DNA from: Pseudaquidulcibacter sp964557085
GTDB lineage: Bacteria > Pseudomonadota > Alphaproteobacteria > Caulobacterales > Aquidulcibacteraceae
Direction: 5' to 3'
Assembly: GCA_964557085.1 (NCBI GenBank)
Contig: CAZKYS010000136.1
Location: forward strand, 1 to 5,780
DNA: 5,780 nt
Positions 1 to 5,780 of the stretch are shown here, piece by piece; position 1 is the first letter of the stretch, and every line of letters begins with the position of its first letter. Below the pieces are notes generated by a model that did no database searches, was not told where the DNA came from, and worked only from the letters and a program-made list of their open reading frames with translations. Position numbers and translations under genes: made by a program.

Positions 1-659
1 TAAGTGCCGCTGAATTTAATCTTCTTACAAATCTGCAAGACCGCCGTATCGAATTGGATGCACGTGAAAATGATATTTTAACACGTGAAGGTATTTTAAA
101 AACTGCCGAAGCAATTGTTCAGGCTAAAATTGACAATCTTCATCAGGTTGAAAGCAATATACAAAAGCTTCTTGGGCAAGTTGATGAAATGGAAGCGCAA
201 AGAATTGCAGGTCTTGTGCGCGTCTATGAAAAAATGAAGCCAAAAGATGCCGCACTTGTAATGCAAGGTTTGAGTGATGAAACCGTAATCGCAATTGCAA
301 GCAAAATGAAAGACCAATCTTTGGCGCTTATTTTGGCTAAAATGGATACATTACGTGCACGCCAAATTACTTCAATGCTTGCACAAATTGATGATAATCA
401 AATTCAAAGTGCGATGAACCCGCCACCTGCACCAGCTGCTGCGCCACAAAAAGTTGCCAATAATGCCAATGCTGCTGGCAATAATAAATTGCCACCTGTG
501 CAAAATCCGCCAACTGGGGTTCAAACACCGAACACACCTAACGCACCTAAAGTTACAAATCCGCAAGCACCTGCTGCGCCGCAAAACGGTGCAAATCAGC
601 CCACAGCCAATCAGGCTGCCCCTGCTAATACACCTGCAAAAAATGGTAAAGAAAAGTAA
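1..659 (+). CDS. motE: MotE-like flagellar motility protein, 5' end missing (MgtE_N-like fold)
   Basis: The reading frame is open from base 3 to the stop TAA at 657-659, so the gene runs in from the left edge; 218 residues are visible. A TTG at 54 could be read as a start, but the coiled-coil pattern (LQDRRIELDARE) continues through it from upstream, so the true start and any N-terminal membrane anchor lie outside. The order seen is a charged coiled coil (bases 3 to about 200), then a compact helical core at about 201-383 with VYEKMKPKDAA, ILAKMD and ARQITSMLA, which matches the MotE family and its MgtE N-terminal-like domain, then a Pro/Ala/Asn/Gln-rich tail (about 417-656). In Sinorhizobium, MotE is known as a periplasmic chaperone for the motility protein MotC. 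No cysteine is visible here, unlike a disulfide-dependent mechanism. The gene is followed after 12 bases by a large secreted protein, probably in the same operon. Family assignment is firm; the exact role is inferred. Confidence 0.8.
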   Translation, partial: SAAEFNLLTNLQDRRIELDARENDILTREGILKTAEAIVQAKIDNLHQVESNIQKLLGQVDEMEAQRIAGLVRVYEKMKPKDAALVMQGLSDETVIAIASKMKDQSLALILAKMDTLRARQITSMLAQIDDNQIQSAMNPPPAPAAAPQKVANNANAAGNNKLPPVQNPPTGVQTPNTPNAPKVTNPQAPAAPQNGANQPTANQAAPANTPAKNGKEK

Positions 660-664
660 AGAGG
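660..664 (+). promoter_or_regulatory. Ribosome binding site of the large TPR gene
   Basis: AGAGG sits seven bases before the GTG at 672-674 and directly after the TAA of the MotE-like gene. It supports the GTG start, which also gives a complete signal peptide, and suggests that the two genes are translated from one message. Confidence 0.7.
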
Positions 665-671
665 TTTTAAA

Positions 672-3600
672 GTGGTTTCACGTCGTGTTCTTGCTTATCT
701 AACTTGCTTCTCATTGGTGGCACAGCCTTTATTGGCGCAAAATGCCCCTGCACCAAAGACAGACAATGCAAGTGCAGCAAGTAAGGTCATTGTTTTTGAT
801 TCTGTTGAACGTGAAAATTATGCGCGCATTTTGCTTAAATGGGCAAAAAATATTCCATCACCTTCAAGAATAAATGTTCGTGGTTCATTACTTGAAGTTA
901 CAATGCCAATTCCTGTTAATGCCGACCCTGCGAGCATTAAAAATAATGCGCCATCATATGTTGTTGCAGCCGCATTAAGTGCAGATAAAAAGACATTGCG
1001 AGTTGCATTGGCAAAACAAGTTCGTGTTTCTAGGTCGAAGGATGGGGAAATTGAATCAATTGATTTATATAGCCCTGATAGTCCTGCGCCGCCATCTTAT
1101 TCGCGTAATGAAGCAACCACTGAACAAGTTGCCGAAAACACTGGCGAGAAAAAAGATAAAAAAGATAATGGCCTTGATAAGCCATTGAAAAATTGGCCTG
1201 CACCATTGGATGCAAGAAGATTGCGTGTTGAATCTGCGCAAAATGAAATGTTTACAAGGGTTTCAATTGTGGGAAGTGGAATTGGTGCACCGCAAATTGG
1301 GCGAATTGGTGATCGCATGGCGCTTACTATTCCTGGGCTTTATGCGCTTGATATTGCCAATTTGCGTTCACATTTTCCAAAATTGATTAAAGATGCGGTG
1401 CGTTACAATGATGCGACGCATACTTCTGTTGTTATGGATCTTGAACCTGGTGCGCAAATAAGAATGGGGCGTGATTATGATCGTGCCTATGTTGATATTT
1501 TCCCAAAAGATGCAAATCTTGCGCAATTAGAAGAAGAAGCAAATAAGGCAAAAGAAGAAGCCAAGGCGGAAACCAAAACTGCCAATGCTGATGCGCATGA
1601 AAATAATGGTGAACACAAAGAAGAAAAAACGGCATCGCAAAATGGCGTATTACTTCCGCCACTAGCACCAAGCAATTTGGGAAAAGATACACCAAAACCG
1701 AGTTTTGAAGAACCTGCGCCAAATGGGGTTGTAATTGTAAATGCACATGATGCTAAACCAAATTATGCGATTGATTTTACTTTCCAAAAAATGGCGCCAT
1801 CGGCAATATTCCGCCGTGGTGCAAATATTTTTGTATTATTTGCAACATCTGCGGATTTTAAAGTTCAAGGCTTTAAACCAAACGGTTTAGCAAGTGCAAT
1901 CACGCCAATTAAAGGCAATGGCGTTGCGGGTGTAAAAATCACCGCACCAGAGGGTGTATACGCAAGCCCTGTGGCAATTGGCCCAAAATGGCAAATAAAT
2001 TTATCAAATTCTGCATCTGCAAATGCACGCAGTGTTGAGGTTAAATCAGAAACCACACCTGAAAATAATGTGCGCCTAAAAGCATTGATTGCCGATGCAC
2101 AAATCGCAGGTAGCATCACCGATAGTGATGTTGGTGATGATATTCTTGTTGGTCTTGCAATGGGCCCACCAAGTGCATTGCAAAAATCACGCTCTTTCCT
2201 TGAGGCATATTTACCAGAGACTTTTCAAGGTATTGCGGTAATTCCACGTGCTGATGATTTAGAGATTAAACCTGCTCTTGATGGCTTTGTTCTTGAACGT
2301 CCAAATGGAATGTCGCTTTCACAATCTGCAAATGCGCAAAGCCCTGCGGGCTTTACAATTTCATCACCAAGTTTTGTTGATTTCAAAAATTGGCGCATGG
2401 GGCCAGAGGCTGATTATGTTAAAAATCTAAATAAACTAAGATTAGAAGCCTCAAAAGAAGTAAGTGAAGAAAATGCAGGTATTAAAGCGCAAATGGATTT
2501 GGCGCGTTTCTATCTTGCATGGAATTTAGCACCAGAGGCTTTGGGCGTTTTACGTGCCATAAAAGATAATCAGCCTGATTATGCGCGCACCCCTGAATTA
2601 TTGGGTCTTTATGGCGCTTCATTGGCTTTAATGGGTCGTGGCCGTGAGGCTTTGGAAATATTGAACTCGCCTGAATTAATGCAAGATGCCGCATCACATC
2701 TATGGGCAGCACTTGCCGCAGAATCAATTGGTGACCCAACCGAGGCGCGCAAACAATTCCAATTAGGTGTTCCAGCTTTGGCGGCTTTTTCACCACAAAT
2801 GCAAGCACAATTCAAATTAAACGAAGCCGAAGCTGCATATTATTTAGGTGATTTCCAAGGTTCAGCCTTTTACGCCCAAGCAGCTTACGATCTTGCAACC
2901 GATCCATTCACCAAAGAAAATGCAAAATTGCGCAAAGCAATGGCGCAGGCCGAAAATGGCCAAGGTAATGAGGCAAGCCGGATTTTTGCCGAACTTGAAA
3001 AATCAACTTATCGCCAAATTGCGGCACGTGCCATTTATTGCAAAGCCATTCAAATGGCGAAAGATCCAAATGGCGACCATATAGAAGCAATAAGAATTCT
3101 TGATAGTTTGCGTTATACTTGGCGCGGTGATGACTTAGAAATCGATATTTTGCGCAATTTGGGTGAACTTTATATTCAAGCGGGTGATATACGTTCAGGT
3201 CTTGCAACATTAAGTGATGCATCAACTTTACGCCCTGAATTACCTTCTGCGCGTGCGTTACGTGATACTTTAAGTGCTGAATTTAAGCATCTTTTCCTTG
3301 AAGGTGGTGCCGATGGCATGGATTCACTTCAGGCATTGGCACTTTTTGTTGATTTCCAAGATTTAGTTCCAATGGGGCCAGAGGGTGACCAAATGGTTCG
3401 CGGCCTTGCCGATAAATTGGTTAAACTTGACCTTTTAACCCAGGCCGAAGAATTACTACAACACCAAGCGGATAAACGACTTACTGGCTTTGCAAAAGCC
3501 CAAGTGGCAAGTGATTTGGCGGCAATTTATTTGCTTGATAAAAAGCCTGAAAAAGCATTGGAATCACTTTGGTCATCACGCGAAACCCAATTACCTGCTG

Positions 3601-4412
3601 ATTTGAATGAATATCGTAGGCTAATTGAGGCAGTTGCAATGACTGATTTGGGGCGTCACGATAATGCGCTTGAATTATTAGAATTTACAAATTCAAAAGA
3701 TGCAGACCGAATTCGTGCCGAATTATATTGGCGCAAGGGTGATTATGCCAATGCTGCAAAATATGCATGGTCAACGCTACCGCCGCCTGCAAAACAATTA
3801 GACCCAATTGCAGCGGGTGAAGTATTGCGCGCCGCAATTGCAAAATCACTTGCAGGGGATAGGGAAGGCGTAAAAGTTCTTGCCAATGGTTATGGCGCAG
3901 CAATGCAAAATAGCGCGTTTAAAGATGCATTTAATGTTGTTAATTCAACTGAAATTCCAAGTGCGGCACAAATTAAAGCGGCAATGGCATCGGTTCAGGG
4001 TTCATCACCTTTTGGCAATTTGCTAAAAAACATTCGTGGTCAAGTTTTTGTTATGAATGCACCAAAAGAAGGTGATCAACTTGCAAATATCACTGGCCCA
4101 ACTGATGCAAATGCCAATCATGTTGGTTCATACACACCAGATATCGATAAATTAAACGCGAAAATTGCAAAAAATCTTGAAACCGCAAAATCACCAGAAG
4201 CGCAAGCTGTTCAAGAAAAGCCGCGAATTCAACAAAGCGTTGCTAAACCTGCGAATACAGGCGCACAAAGGCCAGTGGTTAAAAATAAACCTGTACCGCC
4301 AAAACAGCGTGTTGCACAAAATGCACAGCCCGCAAAACCAGCACAGCAAGCTGCACCTAAAAATCGTGGTTTCCAAGCGCCAAAAGATCCGCCTATTGTG
4401 GTTGGTAGATAG
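672..4412 (+). CDS. Large secreted TPR protein of a flagellar locus, function unknown
   Basis: This 1246-residue protein starts at GTG 672 with a good ribosome binding site. Residues 1-22 are a Sec signal peptide: basic VSRR, a hydrophobic stretch, and a likely cut after QPLLA. Three divergent beta-rich modules follow at about 48-134, 192-278 and 362-445, joined by charged or Pro-rich linkers; 284-320 is Glu/Lys/Ala-rich and may be a helical stalk. A further short beta segment lies near 520-570. Residues 604-1072 are helical with about 12 TPR-like repeats, for example LARFYLAWNLAPEALGVL, GASLALMGRGREALEIL and LGELYIQAGDIRSGLATL. The tail from about 1170 is rich in Pro, Ala, Gln and Lys. Only one cysteine (C790) remains after signal cleavage, and no membrane helix or catalytic motif is visible. 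The protein is therefore probably a periplasmic scaffold. Its place behind a MotE-like gene and opposite fliP suggests a motility role, perhaps as partner of the stator or basal body; this is inference. It could also be a cell-envelope protein not tied to the motor. Confidence 0.85.
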   Translation: MVSRRVLAYLTCFSLVAQPLLAQNAPAPKTDNASAASKVIVFDSVERENYARILLKWAKNIPSPSRINVRGSLLEVTMPIPVNADPASIKNNAPSYVVAAALSADKKTLRVALAKQVRVSRSKDGEIESIDLYSPDSPAPPSYSRNEATTEQVAENTGEKKDKKDNGLDKPLKNWPAPLDARRLRVESAQNEMFTRVSIVGSGIGAPQIGRIGDRMALTIPGLYALDIANLRSHFPKLIKDAVRYNDATHTSVVMDLEPGAQIRMGRDYDRAYVDIFPKDANLAQLEEEANKAKEEAKAETKTANADAHENNGEHKEEKTASQNGVLLPPLAPSNLGKDTPKPSFEEPAPNGVVIVNAHDAKPNYAIDFTFQKMAPSAIFRRGANIFVLFATSADFKVQGFKPNGLASAITPIKGNGVAGVKITAPEGVYASPVAIGPKWQINLSNSASANARSVEVKSETTPENNVRLKALIADAQIAGSITDSDVGDDILVGLAMGPPSALQKSRSFLEAYLPETFQGIAVIPRADDLEIKPALDGFVLERPNGMSLSQSANAQSPAGFTISSPSFVDFKNWRMGPEADYVKNLNKLRLEASKEVSEENAGIKAQMDLARFYLAWNLAPEALGVLRAIKDNQPDYARTPELLGLYGASLALMGRGREALEILNSPELMQDAASHLWAALAAESIGDPTEARKQFQLGVPALAAFSPQMQAQFKLNEAEAAYYLGDFQGSAFYAQAAYDLATDPFTKENAKLRKAMAQAENGQGNEASRIFAELEKSTYRQIAARAIYCKAIQMAKDPNGDHIEAIRILDSLRYTWRGDDLEIDILRNLGELYIQAGDIRSGLATLSDASTLRPELPSARALRDTLSAEFKHLFLEGGADGMDSLQALALFVDFQDLVPMGPEGDQMVRGLADKLVKLDLLTQAEELLQHQADKRLTGFAKAQVASDLAAIYLLDKKPEKALESLWSSRETQLPADLNEYRRLIEAVAMTDLGRHDNALELLEFTNSKDADRIRAELYWRKGDYANAAKYAWSTLPPPAKQLDPIAAGEVLRAAIAKSLAGDREGVKVLANGYGAAMQNSAFKDAFNVVNSTEIPSAAQIKAAMASVQGSSPFGNLLKNIRGQVFVMNAPKEGDQLANITGPTDANANHVGSYTPDIDKLNAKIAKNLETAKSPEAQAVQEKPRIQQSVAKPANTGAQRPVVKNKPVPPKQRVAQNAQPAKPAQQAAPKNRGFQAPKDPPIVVGR

Positions 4413-5222
4413 TTAATTTGGTATCTTAAAGCTTTGTACAAGGCTTTCGGATACCAAACGCCAGCCATCAACCAATACAAAGAAAATAAGCTTAAAGGGT
4501 AATGAAACCACAGCAGGTGGCAACATCATCATACCCATTGCCATAAGGATTGATGAAACCACCAAATCAATTACCAAAAATGGCACAAATAATAAAAAAC
4601 CGATTTCAAAGCCACGGCGCAATTCCGAAATCATGAATGCAGGCGTAACAATACGCATTGGTAATTCAACCGCATTTTGTGGCTTTTGAATTTTCCCCAA
4701 TTTAACAAATAATCCCAAATCACTTTCACGGGTTTGCGCAAGCATGAAAACTTTTAAAGGTTGTGTGGCTTGCGGCCATGCCTGTTCCATTGTGATTTCT
4801 TTTTTTGTTAATGGCGCAATGCCTTGGTTCCATGATTTTTCAAATGTTGGCCCCATAATGAATGCGGTTAAGAACAAGGCCAATGAAATAATAACCGCAT
4901 TTGGCGGGGCTTGTTGTAAACCCATTGCGGTTCGCAAAAGCGATAAAACCACCACTATTCTAACAAAACTTGTGGTCATTATAACCACGCTTGGTGCAAG
5001 TGATAAAACGGTAAGGAGTGCAACGGTTTGAACAACGCGTTCAGTAAGACCCGCGCCATCGCCTAAATTAACATTGACATTTTGTGCAAAAGCATAGGCA
5101 ACACCCAAAAATGTGCCGGTAAAACCCAATGCAAATGTCATTCCCCAAAATTTTAGGGCTTTAATCGCTTGTTGTTTGTTTAATGTTTTGCCTTGTTTCA
5201 TCGCCATTTTTCCAAGTTTCAT
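4413..5222 (-). CDS. fliP: Flagellar type III export gate protein FliP
   Basis: FliP is a core inner-membrane subunit of the flagellar export gate, forming the channel with FliQ and FliR. The 269-residue product shows the family's landmarks: LTVLSLAPSVVIMTTSFVRI (70-89), then LSLLRTAMG and QQAPPN (about 93-108), FMLAQTRESDL (159-169), PAFMISELRRGFEIGFL (194-210), DLVVSSILMAMGMMMLPP (219-236) and FVLVDGW (248-254). The Met cluster 227-233 matches the methionine-rich ring that closes the FliP pore. Residues about 20-46 form a cleavable signal peptide ending AYAFA, as in other FliP proteins. The first ATG (5222) has no clear ribosome binding site; ATGs at 5207 and 5201 follow a GGAAAA (5213-5208), and 5201 has the better spacing, so the real protein may be 262 residues, nearer the usual length of about 245-250. 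The C-terminal codons carry the inverted repeat. The stop abuts the stop of the convergent large gene. Confidence 0.96.
   Translation of the reverse strand: MKLGKMAMKQGKTLNKQQAIKALKFWGMTFALGFTGTFLGVAYAFAQNVNVNLGDGAGLTERVVQTVALLTVLSLAPSVVIMTTSFVRIVVVLSLLRTAMGLQQAPPNAVIISLALFLTAFIMGPTFEKSWNQGIAPLTKKEITMEQAWPQATQPLKVFMLAQTRESDLGLFVKLGKIQKPQNAVELPMRIVTPAFMISELRRGFEIGFLLFVPFLVIDLVVSSILMAMGMMMLPPAVVSLPFKLIFFVLVDGWRLVSESLVQSFKIPN
4417..4458. repeat. 42-base near-perfect inverted repeat at the convergent junction; putative mRNA 3'-end hairpin
   Basis: Two 21-base arms (4417-4437 and 4438-4458) meet at the centre. TTTGGTATC (4417-4425) pairs fully with GATACCAAA (4450-4458), and AAAGC (4428-4432) with GCTTT (4443-4447). 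In rightward RNA there are 18 Watson-Crick pairs, two G-U pairs (4426/4449 and 4433/4442) and one mismatch (4427/4448), less the few central bases needed for a loop. In leftward RNA the two G-U pairs become A-C mismatches. The hairpin begins four bases after the stop of the large gene and lies within the last codons of fliP. No T-run follows on either strand, so it is not a standard intrinsic terminator. It may stop or protect the end of the rightward message. Confidence 0.85.
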
Positions 5223-5242
5223 GGTTTAATGGCATTATTCGT

Positions 5243-5530
5243 TTATTTTGAAAATGAAACTTTGGCGTTTTTAACATTTGTTTTGTGTAATTTTGAAAAC
5301 TTACTTAATGAAATCACCAATATAAAGGCGCTTGGAAGGCATGAAAACATTGCAAATAAAGTATATATCTGCATCGAAAATTCCATATTAGTGCCATTTA
5401 CATTCGCAATTTGACCAATCGAAGCACATATTCCAAGTAAAAGGCCGCATGAACTAATTATTGCAAGATTACGCCATTGATTAAGGCGTCTTGTATCTGA
5501 TTTTGAATTTATAATTCTGTCACTAAGCAT
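5243..5530 (-). CDS. Small two-helix membrane protein between fliO and fliP, unknown function
   Basis: This 95-residue product is not recognised. It has a polar, basic N-terminus (1-20), a hydrophobic segment at about 22-42 (LAIISSCGLLLGICASIG), a short loop, a second hydrophobic segment at about 53-76 and a Lys-rich tail, so it should be a two-pass inner-membrane protein, probably with both ends in the cytoplasm by the positive-inside rule. The ATG at 5530 was chosen: it overlaps the fliO stop by 8 bases (ATGCTTAG) and has GAAAG eight bases before it. A TTG at 5545 would add five residues. It shares the fliO-fliP unit and ends 20 bases before the first fliP ATG. A helper of export-gate assembly is possible but rests on position alone. 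It is not fliQ: it lacks the length pattern and conserved residues I would expect. Confidence 0.65.
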   Translation of the reverse strand: MLSDRIINSKSDTRRLNQWRNLAIISSCGLLLGICASIGQIANVNGTNMEFSMQIYTLFAMFSCLPSAFILVISLSKFSKLHKTNVKNAKVSFSK

Positions 5531-5780
5531 TTTGGCTGCTTTCAATTGGGTTGGTTTTTATATTTAGATTGGTTGCGCCATTTGGTGATAATAAAATGGT
5601 TTGTTCAATGCCGTCACATTCGATAATCATTATGCGCGAACGCCCTGCATCAAGCCACAATTGTTCGATTAGTCTTAGGCGTCTTTTGGTTCCTTTTTGC
5701 GCTATTATTTCGCCCGTAAGGCCATATTTGCGAACTAAAAAAGCGATAAGCGCCAAAAGCGCCAAAGTAAGCATTAAAGC
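5523..5780 (-). CDS. fliO: FliO-like flagellar export gate assembly protein, 5' end missing
   Basis: The frame is open to the right edge and ends with TAG at 5525-5523; 85 residues are visible. The fragment begins inside a hydrophobic segment (ALMLTLALLALIAFLV, 1-16) followed by RKYG, as in FliO proteins with one membrane helix. The cytoplasmic part carries the short FliO-type core KRRLRLIEQLWLDAGRSRIM (32-51), then a strand, DGIEQTILL, and a short polar tail. FliO is known to help FliP form its ring, and its gene usually lies just upstream of fliP, as it does here apart from one small gene between. An ATG at 5774 lies within the hydrophobic segment and would cut it short, so the true start is probably beyond the window. 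The family is poorly conserved, so the call rests on this core plus position. Confidence 0.8.
   Translation of the reverse strand, partial: ALMLTLALLALIAFLVRKYGLTGEIIAQKGTKRRLRLIEQLWLDAGRSRIMIIECDGIEQTILLSPNGATNLNIKTNPIESSQNA

Noticed and set aside
54..56. TTG as the start of the MotE-like gene
   Set aside because: The frame and its coiled-coil pattern continue upstream to the left edge, so this is an internal codon.
454..702. Rightward 82-codon open frame bridging the MotE-like gene and the TPR gene
   Set aside because: Out of frame with both real genes and lacking any recognisable feature; arises from the low-complexity tail.
1530..1570. Short direct DNA repeat AAGAAGAAGC
   Set aside because: Explained by the Glu/Lys/Ala-rich linker of the protein; too short and codon-driven to be a separate element.
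1432..1746. Leftward 104-codon open frame inside the large gene
   Set aside because: His/Leu-rich composition typical of an antisense shadow, no ribosome binding site or family features, and fully covered by a well-supported gene.
4417..4458. Canonical intrinsic terminator
   Set aside because: The stem is strong but no T-run follows on either strand, and the stem is not GC-rich, so only a non-standard 3'-end or regulatory role is proposed.
4744..5031. Rightward 95-codon open frame opposite fliP
   Set aside because: Exact antisense of strongly conserved FliP codons; no independent evidence for translation.
5193..5414. Rightward 73-codon frame opposite the fliP start and the small membrane gene
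   Set aside because: It runs against the fliO-fliP unit, has no upstream signals, and its hydrophobic-looking content mirrors the opposite strand.

Overview
The window is a stretch of flagellar genes from a low-GC (about 40% by eye), probably alphaproteobacterial genome. The lineage is inferred from the MotE-type coiled-coil/MgtE_N-like protein, which in my knowledge is typical of alphaproteobacterial motility loci, and from the FliO/FliP pair. The family or genus cannot be named from the sequence alone.

Left part, rightward strand: the 3' part of a MotE-like gene (cut by the left edge, stop at 657-659) is followed after 12 bases by a GTG-started gene of 1246 codons (672-4412). The large protein has a signal peptide, three divergent beta-rich modules of about 85 residues, a long helical region with about 12 TPR-like repeats, and a Pro/Ala/Gln/Lys-rich tail. 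The two genes look like one transcription unit. The pairing of a MotE-type protein with a secreted partner recalls the MotE/MotC pair of Sinorhizobium motility, but the large protein is not a recognisable MotC.

Right part, leftward strand: a FliO-like gene (cut by the right edge), a small gene for a two-helix membrane protein, and fliP. fliO and the small gene overlap, and fliP starts about 20 bases after the small gene. FliP and FliO belong to the flagellar type III export gate.

The two units converge with no gap: the last base of the large gene's stop codon is 4412 and the last base of fliP is 4413. Just beyond the stop of the large gene, inside the last codons of fliP, lies a 42-base near-perfect inverted repeat (4417-4458) that pairs better in the rightward RNA than in the leftward one. 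This is the most striking non-coding signal in the window. There is almost no intergenic DNA, and no promoter, RNA gene, mobile element or CRISPR array was seen. The least described items are the large secreted TPR protein, the membrane gene between fliO and fliP, and the hairpin embedded in fliP.
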